In this document: in pieces, positions 1 to 11,073 of the stretch
Position numbering within the stretch: position 1 is the first letter of the stretch
How the letters are laid out: each line of letters opens with the position of its first letter
Assembly (NCBI RefSeq): GCF_036021035.1
Contig: NZ_CP107930.1
Span: 4,922,006-4,986,005, forward strand
Length of the DNA: 64,000 nt
DNA from: Kineococcus sp. NBC_00420
Lineage (GTDB): Bacteria > Actinomycetota > Actinomycetes > Actinomycetales > Kineococcaceae
Direction: 5' to 3'
Position numbers and translations under genes: made by a program
The notes under the pieces: generated by a model
The model's database searches: none
Seen by the model: the letters and a program-made list of their open reading frames with translations, nothing else
What the model was told of the DNA's origin: nothing

Positions 1-2776
<2,776 letters not shown>

Positions 2777-2961
2777 CACGCACCAGCTGCCGCCACTTTG
2801 TGGTGGGTTGGTGGGTCGGGGCGAGTGTGATAACAATCCAACTAACGATTTCACTGCTGTTGTGGTGTTCGCGTCCATTGTGTGGTTCTCGGGAGAGAAC
2901 TCGAACACACGCTTCACGTCCCACTCGTGGGGGTGGGGGGTGTGGTTTGATCCTGGCCTTT
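2777..2961 (+). other. 23S-5S spacer
   Basis: About 185 nt separate 23S from 5S. I see no tRNA cloverleaf and no supported gene. The segment is noticeably more AT-rich than the protein-coding DNA and would carry the processing stems of the rRNA precursor. Confidence 0.7.
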
Positions 2962-3084
2962 GTGGTCCGGTGGTCATAGCGGTGGGGAAACGCCCGGTCT
3001 CATTCCGAACCCGGAAGCTAAGCCCACCTGCGCCGATGGTACTGCTCGGGAGACTGGGTGGGAGAGTAGGTCACCGCCGGCCAC
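2962..3084 (+). rRNA. 5S ribosomal RNA
   Basis: The segment contains the canonical 5S core GGGGAAACGCCCGGTC followed by CATTCCGAACCCGGAAGCTAA, and ends in a 3' strand (GGCCAC) that pairs with the 5' strand (GTGGTC) to close helix I. Length is about 120 nt, as expected. The exact ends come from the helix I pairing and may be off by a few bases. It sits downstream of 23S in the same operon. Confidence 0.95.
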
Positions 3085-3105
3085 TCACTCTTGTAGTGGG
3101 TAAGC

Positions 3106-3148
3106 GTGTGGGGAGCAGCCCGTAAGGGTTGCTCCCCACACGTGTTTC
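3106..3148 (+). terminator. rRNA operon terminator
   Basis: A 16-bp stem (3106-3121 pairing with 3126-3141, one G-T pair) closes on a GTAA tetraloop and is followed by GTGTTTCTG. It lies 21 nt after 5S and just before the convergent DUF1015 gene, so it probably ends the rRNA transcript and may also work from the other side. Confidence 0.9.
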
Positions 3149-3188
3149 TGCCCCGTTTCAGGCTGGGACAGCCGATCCTGCGCAGTTC

Positions 3189-4379
3189 TCAGCGCAAGCG
3201 CAGGACGGTCCCCGCGAGGGGCTTGGGGCGGAAGGACGTCGTCTTCCTCCCGAGGCTGCTGCCTCCGTGGACGAGCTCTTGGAGGGCCGGCACCCGGGGT
3301 TTGGGGAGGAAGACCGCGGCGCGGTCGCCGAGGGTCGACCAGATCGCGCTGGCGTCGGGTCGGTAGCGCACGTCGGAGTTGCCTGTGCCGAACCCTCGCA
3401 CGACCGTGTCGACCCACGCGCCACTCCCGACCGTCGTCCCGGTAGCGGGCGGGCACTCGACCACGACGCTGGCTCCGTCACAGACCACCAGAGCCTGCTC
3501 GAATCCCAGGGCGTCCACGATGAGGGCGACTCCTGCGGCGTTCTTCACCACGACGTCGCGTCGTCGGGGGGCTCGTCGAAGAACCTCCTGAGCGGCTGCC
3601 CGCGGCAGGACCCGGTGCAGCGCGCGGAGGTCGACCGGTTCGATCGCGTCGTCGGCGACCGCGACCAGCAACGAGTGCGGAGTCCCGTCGCGTTGCGCGG
3701 CTCGGAGGACTGCTGCGTGGCGGTGGTGCCCGTCGGCGATGAGGAACCGGTGCGTTGCCGACGCCACGGTGAGTTCCGTCAGCACGTCTGGATCGTCGAG
3801 CTGCCAGACCTCCACGTGGCACCGGTCGTTCTCCGCGACCTCGACCCGCCGACCGAGCGGGGCCGGGTCGGTCCAGGACAACGGCCAGGGATGCCTGTCG
3901 ACCACGAGGACGGGCTCGGAATCCACACCCGTCGTCTCCAGCCGTTCCAGCCTCGCGGTGACGGCCTGCTCGAAGACGCCTTCGTGCGGATGCACGCGGT
4001 CGTCGTGCGCGGACACGTCGAGCTGCCCCATCAGGAAGTGCTGCACACGTCCGTCCTGCTCCTGGCGCACGACGTAGAAGCTGGGTTCGTCCTGGACCAG
4101 CGCTCCCTCGTCCAACCACCGTTGCACGGCGCGGCCGGGGCCGGCGTCGTACTCGGGGCGTTCCAGGTGGGTCACGACGTAGCGCGAGGACGCCAACAGA
4201 GCTGTCCGCGTGCTGCGGTCCAGTTCGGTGTGCGGTGGGGCCAGCAGTGAGGCGAGCGGGCCAGCGACGACCGGGTCGTAGCGCAGGCCGGGGAACGGCC
4301 GGAGCAGAGGACCTGGTGACTCGGCTGGTCGCGACGGTGATCCTGGTCGGGCACGCGTTCCCGTGCGTGCGTCCTCCAC
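3189..4379 (-). CDS. DUF1015 family protein
   Basis: A 396-residue protein of the DUF1015 family. Recognisable parts are the N-terminal FPGLRYDP, the central IADGHHRHAAV motif (the most conserved His-rich stretch of the family) and the C-terminal LGRKTTSFRPKPLAG, close to the usual Lys-Pro-rich ending. Family members are widespread; their biochemical role is not firmly settled, and I assign none. I chose the GTG at 4379 because TAGGAT lies 7 nt upstream on the same strand with no Shine-Dalgarno sequence, which fits a leaderless start. An ATG three codons further upstream is possible. The gene is divergent from the TPR gene and convergent with the rRNA operon. Confidence 0.85.
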   Translation of the reverse strand: MEDARTGTRARPGSPSRPAESPGPLLRPFPGLRYDPVVAGPLASLLAPPHTELDRSTRTALLASSRYVVTHLERPEYDAGPGRAVQRWLDEGALVQDEPSFYVVRQEQDGRVQHFLMGQLDVSAHDDRVHPHEGVFEQAVTARLERLETTGVDSEPVLVVDRHPWPLSWTDPAPLGRRVEVAENDRCHVEVWQLDDPDVLTELTVASATHRFLIADGHHRHAAVLRAAQRDGTPHSLLVAVADDAIEPVDLRALHRVLPRAAAQEVLRRAPRRRDVVVKNAAGVALIVDALGFEQALVVCDGASVVVECPPATGTTVGSGAWVDTVVRGFGTGNSDVRYRPDASAIWSTLGDRAAVFLPKPRVPALQELVHGGSSLGRKTTSFRPKPLAGTVLRLR

Positions 4380-4386
4380 CCGTCGC

Positions 4387-4392
4387 ATCCTA
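4387..4392 (-). promoter_or_regulatory. -10 hexamer for a leaderless start
   Basis: TAGGAT on the minus strand, followed after 7 nt by the GTG of the DUF1015 gene. No clear -35 box. Inferred from spacing alone, but the same arrangement recurs at several genes in this window. Confidence 0.5.
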
Positions 4393-4443
4393 CGGTCGGA
4401 GCTGTCGTCGACCGCTCCACCCCTGATCGCGAGGAGGTCCACC

Positions 4444-4881
4444 GTGTCCCATAGCTCTCCCGAGGGGGACGGAGACCGCTCGAGCGGGCGTCCTAGCGGG
4501 GGGACCTACGAGTGGCTCCACCGCGGTCTCGCCTTGCTCGCAGCCGGTGAAGCCGCGGCGGCGGCGACGTTGCTGGCCCGGGCTCACGGCGAGGAACCGA
4601 GCTCGACGGGAGTTCTGGAGGCCCTGGCCAGGGCCCAGTACGATTCTGGTGACGTGGCAGGAGCGGCGCAGTCCTTCCGGGACCTCGCGGTCGCCCGGCC
4701 GGCCGACGACTACGCTCACTTCGGGCTGGGTCTCTGCCTCAGCCGCCTCGGACGGTTCGGCCTCGCAGCCGAACACCTGGCCATGGCGCACGCCATGCGT
4801 CCAGACCGTCCGGAGTACGCCGACCGCCTTCGACAGGTCCGCGCCACGATCGCGGCGCGCCAGATCCCGGGGAGTCCGTGA
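4444..4881 (+). CDS. small tetratricopeptide-repeat protein
   Basis: A 145-residue protein. After a hydrophilic N-terminus it shows helix-turn-helix repeats of TPR type: residues about 22-50 (WLHRGLALLAAGEAAAAATL), about 58-82 (ALARAQYDSGDVAGAAQSF) and about 92-118 (HFGLGLCLSRLGRFGLAAEH). Such domains mediate protein-protein contacts; the partner is unknown. The GTG at 4444 is preceded by GAGGAGG at 4431-4437, a good Shine-Dalgarno spacing. Its stop overlaps the next start by 4 nt (GTGA), so it is probably translationally coupled to the HAD phosphatase gene and leads the tlyA-recN run. Confidence 0.85.
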   Translation: MSHSSPEGDGDRSSGRPSGGTYEWLHRGLALLAAGEAAAAATLLARAHGEEPSSTGVLEALARAQYDSGDVAGAAQSFRDLAVARPADDYAHFGLGLCLSRLGRFGLAAEHLAMAHAMRPDRPEYADRLRQVRATIAARQIPGSP

Positions 4882-5975
4882 GCACCACCCTGTCCGCCAG
4901 CACCGGTTCCCTCCTCGACGACCACGACGTCCTGTTGCTCGACCTCGACGGTGTCGTCTACGTCGGGCCGGACGCCGTTCCGCACGCCGTCTCCGCGCTC
5001 GAGGTCGCCGTCGCGGCGGGACTCCGGCTGGGGTTCATCACGAACAACGCCTCCCGCACCCCGGCGACCGTCGCGGGCCACCTGCGCGACCTCGGCGTCC
5101 CTGCCGCCGACGAGGACGTCGTCAACTCCGCGCAGGCCGCCGCCGACCACCTGGCCGCCGAACTGCCTGCCGGTTCGGCGGTGCTGCTCGTCGGGGGCAC
5201 CGGACTGCGCGTGGCGTTGGAGGACGTGGGACTGCGCCCCACCGAGGAGCGCACCGAGGCCGTCGCCGTCGTCCAGGGGTTCTCCCCGGACCTGAGCTGG
5301 GTCCAGCTCGCCGAAGCGACCCACGCGGTCCGCTCGGGTCTGCCGTGGGTCGCGACGAACCTCGACGCGACGGTGCCGACCCCGGGAGGCCCCGCACCGG
5401 GCAACGGGCTGCTGGTGGACCTCGTCGCCCGCGCAGCGGGGCGGGGCCCGGACGTCGTCTGCGGCAAGCCGGAGCGCGCCCTCTTCGACGCGGCCGTGCA
5501 ACGGTTGAGGGCGAAGAACGCCCTCGTCGTCGGGGACCGCCTGGACACCGACCTGCAGGGAGCACGCACCGCCGGCCTTCCCGGTCTGCTCGTCCTCACC
5601 GGCGTGACCGGGGTCGGGGAACTCCTCGCGGCGAAGCCGCACGAGCGACCCGGGCACGTCAGCCACGACCTGCGGGGCCTCGTCGACGTGCACCCCGCGG
5701 TGGAGGTCGTACAGCGCCCCTACGGAGTCCTCGCGACCTGTCGTGAGGCGCAGGTCGAGGTCGATCATGGGTCGCTGGTCGTCCGCGTCGGGGAGGTCGG
5801 TCCGGACGGTCTCGACGTGTTGCGGGCGGCCGCCGCAGCCGTCTGGGCCGGTGTGGACGCGGGGCTGGACGTCGACCTCGCCGCCGCGGTCGAGGCGCTC
5901 GCCGGACTGGTCGAACAGCCGGTCGAACGCGCGGGTGTGGACGACGTCCCCGAGTGCGTCGGACCGAGCTTGTAG
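4878..5975 (+). CDS. HAD superfamily phosphatase, NagD-like
   Basis: A 365-residue HAD-IIA hydrolase. All four HAD motifs are visible: motif I LLDLDGVVYVG (nucleophile Asp), motif II GFITNNASRT, motif III CGKPERALF and motif IV VVGDRLDTDLQGA. The C2-type cap between motifs II and III is typical of NagD / p-nitrophenyl phosphatase / phosphoglycolate phosphatase relatives. It probably dephosphorylates a small metabolite in the cytoplasm, possibly 2-phosphoglycolate or a nucleotide; the substrate cannot be read from sequence. A C-terminal extension of about 90 residues beyond the HAD fold has no motif I recognise. The GTG start overlaps the TPR stop. Confidence 0.9.
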   Translation: MSTTLSASTGSLLDDHDVLLLDLDGVVYVGPDAVPHAVSALEVAVAAGLRLGFITNNASRTPATVAGHLRDLGVPAADEDVVNSAQAAADHLAAELPAGSAVLLVGGTGLRVALEDVGLRPTEERTEAVAVVQGFSPDLSWVQLAEATHAVRSGLPWVATNLDATVPTPGGPAPGNGLLVDLVARAAGRGPDVVCGKPERALFDAAVQRLRAKNALVVGDRLDTDLQGARTAGLPGLLVLTGVTGVGELLAAKPHERPGHVSHDLRGLVDVHPAVEVVQRPYGVLATCREAQVEVDHGSLVVRVGEVGPDGLDVLRAAAAAVWAGVDAGLDVDLAAAVEALAGLVEQPVERAGVDDVPECVGPSL

Positions 5976-5978
5976 CGT
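5973..5978 (+). promoter_or_regulatory. -10 hexamer overlapping the HAD stop codon
   Basis: TAGCGT begins with the TAG stop of the HAD gene and is followed after 7 nt by GTG at 5986. This would give a leaderless transcript for the small protein and tlyA. Confidence 0.45.
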
Positions 5979-5985
5979 GGCGCCC

Positions 5986-6183
5986 GTGATGAACCCCGAG
6001 GACGTTCGCAGCCAGGCGCCGAAGCCCGGTCCGTCCCCGCGCTCGACCGCCCACGACGAGGTGCTCGACCACGCCCTCGCCCGGCTCGACGGCCTCGAGG
6101 CCGTCAGCGTCCACGACCACGTGGACGTCTACACCGCCGTCGACCTCGCACTGCGCGAGCGGTTGGCTGCGACGGAGGGATGA
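5986..6183 (+). CDS. small conserved protein upstream of tlyA
   Basis: A 65-residue acidic protein with no domain I can name. The C-terminal half (about residues 24-62: DEVLDHALARLDGLEAVSVH and what follows) looks like one amphipathic helical unit. A short gene at this place, just before tlyA, is usual in actinobacteria. Start GTG 5986 was chosen for its spacing from TAGCGT; ATG 5989 is the alternative. Its stop overlaps the tlyA start (ATGA), so the two are likely co-translated. Function unknown. Confidence 0.7.
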   Translation: MMNPEDVRSQAPKPGPSPRSTAHDEVLDHALARLDGLEAVSVHDHVDVYTAVDLALRERLAATEG

Positions 6184-6998
6184 CGGTGGCCGTCCGCAGG
6201 CTCCGCCTCGACGCGGAACTGGTGCGTCGAGGTCTGGCCAGGTCGCGTGAGCACGCGAGCGAACTGGTGGCCGCGGGTCGCGTGCGCGTCGGCGGCGCGA
6301 CCGCGGCCAAACCCGCGACCCAGGTCGACGTCGCCGCCGCGATCCTCGTCGAGGAGGTCACGGCCGAGGACGAGTACGTCTCCCGGGGTGCCCACAAGCT
6401 CGTGGGCGCCCTCGACGCGTTCGCCGTCGACGTCACCGGGCGTCGCTGTCTCGATGCCGGGGCCAGCACCGGCGGTTTCACCGACGTCCTGCTCCGGCGG
6501 GGCGCCGGGCACGTCGTCGCGGTCGACGTCGGCTACGGCCAGATCGCCTGGTCGCTGCGCACCGACGACCGCGTGACGGTCGTGGAGCGCACCAACGTCC
6601 GCACCCTCGAACCCGAGGTCGTCGCTCCGGCGCCCTCGCTGGTCGTCGCCGACCTGTCCTTCATCTCCCTGACGCTCGTCCTGCCCGCGCTGGTGCGGTG
6701 CGTCACTCCCGAGGCGGAACACGTGCTCATGGTCAAACCGCAGTTCGAAGTCGGCCGCGACGCGCTTGGCGCGGGGGGTGTGGTCCGCAGCGCTGAGCTG
6801 CGTGCCGGCGCGGTCCGGACGGTCGCGGCGGCCGCGGCCACCCTCGGCCTGGGGGTGCGCGGCGTCGCCGCGAGCCCGCTCCCCGGCCCCTCCGGCAACG
6901 TCGAGTACTTCCTGCACCTGGGTGAGGGTGCGCCCACCCTGGACGAGGACGACCTCGCCCGGGCGATCGCCGAGGGTCCCCAGGCAGGGTTGTCGTGA
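6180..6998 (+). CDS. tlyA: rRNA 2'-O-methyltransferase TlyA
   Basis: A 272-residue protein with an N-terminal S4 RNA-binding domain (about residues 7-65, LVRRGLARSREHASELVAAG) and an FtsJ/RrmJ-type methyltransferase domain. The SAM-binding motif I is LDAGASTGGF (91-100). The expected catalytic Lys-Asp-Lys-Glu tetrad can be read as K73 (GAHKL), D158 (VVADLS), K186 (MVKPQFE) and a Glu near 243 (NVEYF). The known M. tuberculosis enzyme methylates 16S C1409 and 23S C1920 and its loss gives capreomycin resistance; I infer the same targets. It overlaps nadK by 4 nt, as part of the conserved tlyA-nadK-recN run. Confidence 0.95.
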   Translation: MTVAVRRLRLDAELVRRGLARSREHASELVAAGRVRVGGATAAKPATQVDVAAAILVEEVTAEDEYVSRGAHKLVGALDAFAVDVTGRRCLDAGASTGGFTDVLLRRGAGHVVAVDVGYGQIAWSLRTDDRVTVVERTNVRTLEPEVVAPAPSLVVADLSFISLTLVLPALVRCVTPEAEHVLMVKPQFEVGRDALGAGGVVRSAELRAGAVRTVAAAAATLGLGVRGVAASPLPGPSGNVEYFLHLGEGAPTLDEDDLARAIAEGPQAGLS

Positions 6999-7933
6999 CC
7001 GGACGACCGGCTGTTCTCCCGCAGGCGGAGCGTTCCGTCCTGGTGCTCGCGCACACCGGTCGCTCCGAGGCGGTGTCCGCGCTGACCAAGGTGGTGCACC
7101 GCTTCCACGAGGCGGGGATCCGCACCCTGATGACCCCGGACGAGGCGTCGGCGTTGAGCGTCGACGACCGCGCGCTGGTCGAGGAGTGCGACCTCGAGGG
7201 TGCCGTCCTCGGGGCCGAGATGGTCATCGTCCTGGGCGGGGACGGCACGATCCTGCGGGCCGCCGAGCTCGTCCGCGGCACCGACACGACACTGCTCGGG
7301 GTCAACCTCGGCCACGTCGGCTTCCTCGCGGAGGCCGAACGCGAGGAGATCGTCGGGACCGTCACGCGGGTCGTCGCGGCCGACTACCGCGTCGAGGAGC
7401 GCATGACCCTCGACGTGCAGGTCGTCCTCGACGGTCAGGTCGTGGCCTCCTCGTGGGCGGTGAACGAGGTCTCGGTCGAGAAGGCCAACCGCGAGCGGAT
7501 GCTGGAGCTCGTCGTCGACGTCGACGGTCGACCGCTGAGCACGTTCGGCGCCGACGGGGTCATCGCGGCGACACCGACGGGCTCGACCGCCTACGCGTTC
7601 TCCGCCGGGGGCCCCGTGGTCTGGCCCGAGGTCGAGGCGCTGCTCGTCGTCCCGATCAGCGCGCACGCCCTCTTCGCCCGGCCGCTGGTCATCGCCCCCA
7701 CCTCCGTCGTGGGGATCGAGGTCCTGCCGGGGATGGGTGACGGCGGGGTCCTGTGGTGCGACGGTCGGCGGACGTTCGCGGCCCCGGCCGGTGCACGCGT
7801 CGAGGTCCGTCGTTCGCTTCAGACGATCCGGCTGGCGCGGCTGAGCTCCGGCAGCTTCACCGACCGGCTCGTGGCCAAGTTCGGCCTGCCCGTCCAGGGC
7901 TGGCGGGGTCCGCGCTCGAGCGAGGACGGGTGA
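6995..7933 (+). CDS. nadK: NAD kinase
   Basis: A 312-residue ATP/polyphosphate-NAD kinase that makes NADP+ from NAD+. The GGDGT motif (about residues 81-85, in VIVLGGDGTILRAAE), the conserved NLGHVGFL, and ATPTGSTAYAFSAGGP in the C-terminal beta domain are all present. Length fits the actinobacterial family. The GTG start overlaps the tlyA stop, and recN follows after 4 nt, so the three are very likely one operon. Confidence 0.95.
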   Translation: MTGRPAVLPQAERSVLVLAHTGRSEAVSALTKVVHRFHEAGIRTLMTPDEASALSVDDRALVEECDLEGAVLGAEMVIVLGGDGTILRAAELVRGTDTTLLGVNLGHVGFLAEAEREEIVGTVTRVVAADYRVEERMTLDVQVVLDGQVVASSWAVNEVSVEKANRERMLELVVDVDGRPLSTFGADGVIAATPTGSTAYAFSAGGPVVWPEVEALLVVPISAHALFARPLVIAPTSVVGIEVLPGMGDGGVLWCDGRRTFAAPAGARVEVRRSLQTIRLARLSSGSFTDRLVAKFGLPVQGWRGPRSSEDG

Positions 7934-7937
7934 CGGC

Positions 7938-9767
7938 GTGATCGAGGAGATGCACATCCGCTCCCTGGGGGTCATCCGCGACGCGAGGCTCCCCCTGGGG
8001 CCCGGGCTCACCGTGATCAGCGGGGAGACCGGTGCGGGCAAGACGATGGTCGTGACCGGTCTCGGACTGCTCATGGGGGAGCGCGCCGACGCCGGAGCCG
8101 TCCGCGCGGGCGACGACGCCGCCGTCGTCGAGGGCCGCATCCAGGTCCCCGAGGACGGTGCCGTCGCGGCCCGCACCCGTGAGGCGGGCGGCGAGGTCGA
8201 CGAGGGTGAGCTCCTGCTCGTCCGGACCCTCTCGGCGACCGGTCGCAGTCGGGCCCACGTCGGTGGTCGCAGTGCACCCGTCGGGGTGCTGGCCGAGATC
8301 TCCGAGCACCTCATCGCCGTACACGGTCAGACCGACCAGCTCCGACTGCGCTCGGGGGCGCAGCAGTTGCGCGTCCTGGACGCCTTCGCCGGAGCGGTCG
8401 TGGCGAAGGACCTCGCCGAGTACCAGCAGGTCCACGCCCGCTGGCGGACCCTCACCGCCGAGCACGACCACGTCGCCGGCCACTCCGCCGAGCGGGCCCG
8501 CGAGGCGGAGCTGCTGCGACTGGGCCTGGAGGAGGTGGAACGCGTCGATCCCCAGCCCGAGGAGGACGTCGCCCTGCGCGAGGAGTCCGATCGCCTCGCC
8601 CACGTCGAGGTCCTCCGGGAGGCCGTCTCGACGGCCCACGAGGCGCTGACCGGAGAGGCCAGCGGGGGGGACGGGAGCGGGGAGGGCGGAGCCGACGTAC
8701 GGGTCGACAGCGCCCGTCGCGCCCTGAGCCAGGCCGGCGACCACGACCCGACGCTGTCCGGGTTCGCGGCCCGCGCCGGGGAGGTCTCCTACCTGCTGGC
8801 GGACCTCGCGACCGAGGTCGCGGCCTACGCGCAGTCCCTCGAGGCCGACCCGTTGCGCCTCGCCGTCGTCCAGGAACGCCGTGCGCTCCTGACGTCGCTG
8901 GTGCGTCGCTACGCGGCCGACCCCTCCGAGGGGGTCGCGGGAGTGCTCCGGTGGGCGGGGGGCGCGGCGGAGAGGCTGCTCGACCTCGACGACGACGGCC
9001 GGCTGGAGACGCTGGCCAAGGAACGCGACGAGCTCGAGGGACAGTTGCGCGCCCTGGCCGCTCGACTCAGCGTCGCCCGCCGGGCCGCCGCGTCGACGCT
9101 GGAGGAGCGGGTGGCGAGCGAGCTCACCGCGCTCGCCATGCCCAGCGCGCGCATCGAGGTCGCCGTCCACACCGGCCACGACCTCGGACCGTGGGGTTGC
9201 GACAGCGTCGAACTGCTCCTCGCCGCGCACTCCGGGGCGGCCCCACGACCGCTGTCGCGCGGTGCCTCGGGCGGTGAGCTGTCCCGGGTGATGCTGGCTC
9301 TCGAGGTCGTCCTGGCCGGGACCGACCCCGTGCCGACCATGGTCTTCGACGAGGTCGACGCGGGTGTGGGGGGCCGCGCCGCGGTCGAGATCGGCCGACG
9401 GCTGGCACGGCTGGCGCGCACGACCCAGGTCGTCGTCGTCACCCACCTCGCCCAGGTCGCGGCCTTCGCCGACAGCCACCTCACGGTCGTCAAGACCGAC
9501 GACGGCAGCGTGACCGAGTCCGGGGTGGTGCGTCTCGACGACGAGGGACGGGTCACCGAGCTCGCCCGGATGCTCTCCGGCAGCGGGTCGGGGACCGCCC
9601 GCGCGCACGCCGAGGAGCTCTTGAACTCCTCGCGTGCGGAAGCGGTGCAGGAGACCGGGGCCGGGCGCACGAGCAGGTCACGTCCGGCGCGTGCGGCACG
9701 GGGCGGTCCTGCACCCGTGGGACGATCGAGCACTGCTGCGCGGAAGCCGCGCGGGCGTGCGACGTAG
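7938..9767 (+). CDS. recN: DNA repair protein RecN
   Basis: A 609-residue SMC-like ATPase for double-strand break repair. Walker A is GETGAGKT (29-36), the ABC signature is SGGELSR (about 443-449) and Walker B is VFDEVDAGVGG (about 468-478). Between these lie two coiled-coil arms (about 155-235 and 330-400). The C-terminal 45 residues after the ATPase head are a basic, Ser/Arg/Ala-rich tail, longer than in many RecN proteins. GTG start four bases after nadK; conserved actinobacterial context. Confidence 0.95.
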   Translation: MIEEMHIRSLGVIRDARLPLGPGLTVISGETGAGKTMVVTGLGLLMGERADAGAVRAGDDAAVVEGRIQVPEDGAVAARTREAGGEVDEGELLLVRTLSATGRSRAHVGGRSAPVGVLAEISEHLIAVHGQTDQLRLRSGAQQLRVLDAFAGAVVAKDLAEYQQVHARWRTLTAEHDHVAGHSAERAREAELLRLGLEEVERVDPQPEEDVALREESDRLAHVEVLREAVSTAHEALTGEASGGDGSGEGGADVRVDSARRALSQAGDHDPTLSGFAARAGEVSYLLADLATEVAAYAQSLEADPLRLAVVQERRALLTSLVRRYAADPSEGVAGVLRWAGGAAERLLDLDDDGRLETLAKERDELEGQLRALAARLSVARRAAASTLEERVASELTALAMPSARIEVAVHTGHDLGPWGCDSVELLLAAHSGAAPRPLSRGASGGELSRVMLALEVVLAGTDPVPTMVFDEVDAGVGGRAAVEIGRRLARLARTTQVVVVTHLAQVAAFADSHLTVVKTDDGSVTESGVVRLDDEGRVTELARMLSGSGSGTARAHAEELLNSSRAEAVQETGAGRTSRSRPARAARGGPAPVGRSSTAARKPRGRAT

Positions 9768-9785
9768 GGGTGGAGGAGTTCGACG

Positions 9786-11006
9786 GTGATCAGGCGGCGA
9801 CGAGCGCGCGGTGACGCGGCCGGAGCCGAGTCGAACGGGACGACCGGCACCCTCGACGTGGTGAAGGGGACGGCGCGGGTGGACCGCCGGACCAAACGGC
9901 TCACCAAACGCCTCAAACCCGGGGACGTCGCCGTCATCGACCACCTCGACCTCGACCGGGTCTCCGCCGAGGCGCTCGTCGCCTGCCACCCGGCCGCGGT
10001 GGTGAACGCCTCCCGCAGCACCTCCGGCCGCTACCCGAACCTCGGACCCGGAATCCTCGTCGACGCCGGCATCCCCGTCATCGACGAGGTCGGGGACGAC
10101 GCCATGACCGCGCTCGTCGAGGGCGCGAAGCTCCAGCTCGACGACGACGTCGTCCGCGTCGACGGGCAGGTCGTGGCCCGCGGACGCCGGTTGACCCCCG
10201 AGGTCGTCGCCGCGGACATGGAGGTCGCTCGCGCGGGTCTGTCGTTGCAGTTGGAGGCCTTCGCGGCGAACACGATGGAGTACCTGCGCCGCGAGCGCGA
10301 CCTCCTGCTCGACGGGGTCGGGGTGCCCGACATCCGCACCGACCTCGACGGTCGCCACGTCCTCATCGTGGTCCGCGGGTACCACTACAAGGAGGACCTG
10401 GTCACGCTGCGGCCCTACATCCGCGAGTACAAGCCGGTCCTCATCGGGGTGGACGGGGGCGCCGACGCGATCCTCGAGGCCGGGTACAAGCCCGGCCTGA
10501 TCGTCGGTGACATGGACTCCGTCTCGGACGCGGCGCTGCGCTGCGGCGCCGAGGTCGTCGTGCACGCCTACCGCGACGGGCGTGCGCCCGGTCTGGAACG
10601 GGTCCGGTCGCTGGGCATCGACGCGGTCGTCTTCCCCGCCACCGGGACCAGCGAGGACGTCGCGATGCTGCTCGCCGACGACAAGGGTGCGACGCTCATC
10701 GCCGCCGTCGGCACCCACGTGACCCTCGTGGAGTTCCTGGACAAGGGCCGCTCGGGCATGGCCAGCACCTTCCTCACCCGGTTGCGCGTCGGCGGCAAGC
10801 TCGTCGACGCCAAGGGGGTGTCCCGGCTCTACCGGTCCCGGGTCTCCGACTCCCAGGTCGTCGTCCTCGTCCTCTCCGGCGTGCTGGCCCTCGTCGCCGC
10901 GCTGCTGGTCACCCCGACGGGCCAGGCGATCCTCGCGGTCACCGGTGCCCGCTTCGAAGACCTGTGGGCGGGGTTCCTCGGCCTGCTGCCGGGGGAGGGG
11001 CCGTGA
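9786..11006 (+). CDS. steA: SteA, division-ring associated protein
   Basis: A 406-residue protein like actinobacterial SteA (Rv1697-type). The central part resembles a thiamin-pyrophosphokinase fold (LIGVDGGADAILEAG, IVGDMDSVSD, about residues 219-248). A single transmembrane helix lies near residues 352-377, followed by a short C-terminus. In Corynebacterium glutamicum SteA acts with SteB at the division site and influences cell separation through the hydrolase RipA. A GGAGGAG-type ribosome site precedes the GTG. The next gene is steB, which supports the assignment. Confidence 0.88.
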   Translation: MIRRRRARGDAAGAESNGTTGTLDVVKGTARVDRRTKRLTKRLKPGDVAVIDHLDLDRVSAEALVACHPAAVVNASRSTSGRYPNLGPGILVDAGIPVIDEVGDDAMTALVEGAKLQLDDDVVRVDGQVVARGRRLTPEVVAADMEVARAGLSLQLEAFAANTMEYLRRERDLLLDGVGVPDIRTDLDGRHVLIVVRGYHYKEDLVTLRPYIREYKPVLIGVDGGADAILEAGYKPGLIVGDMDSVSDAALRCGAEVVVHAYRDGRAPGLERVRSLGIDAVVFPATGTSEDVAMLLADDKGATLIAAVGTHVTLVEFLDKGRSGMASTFLTRLRVGGKLVDAKGVSRLYRSRVSDSQVVVLVLSGVLALVAALLVTPTGQAILAVTGARFEDLWAGFLGLLPGEGP

Positions 11007-11073
11007 CCGGCGCGTCCCGCCGAGGGCGCCTGGACCGACTGCACCGCACCACTTCTCGACGACAGGATGCCCA

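Noticed and set aside
3189-4119. Long plus-strand frames opposite the DUF1015 gene
   Set aside because: The minus-strand product has the family motifs in order; the plus frames do not resemble any protein.
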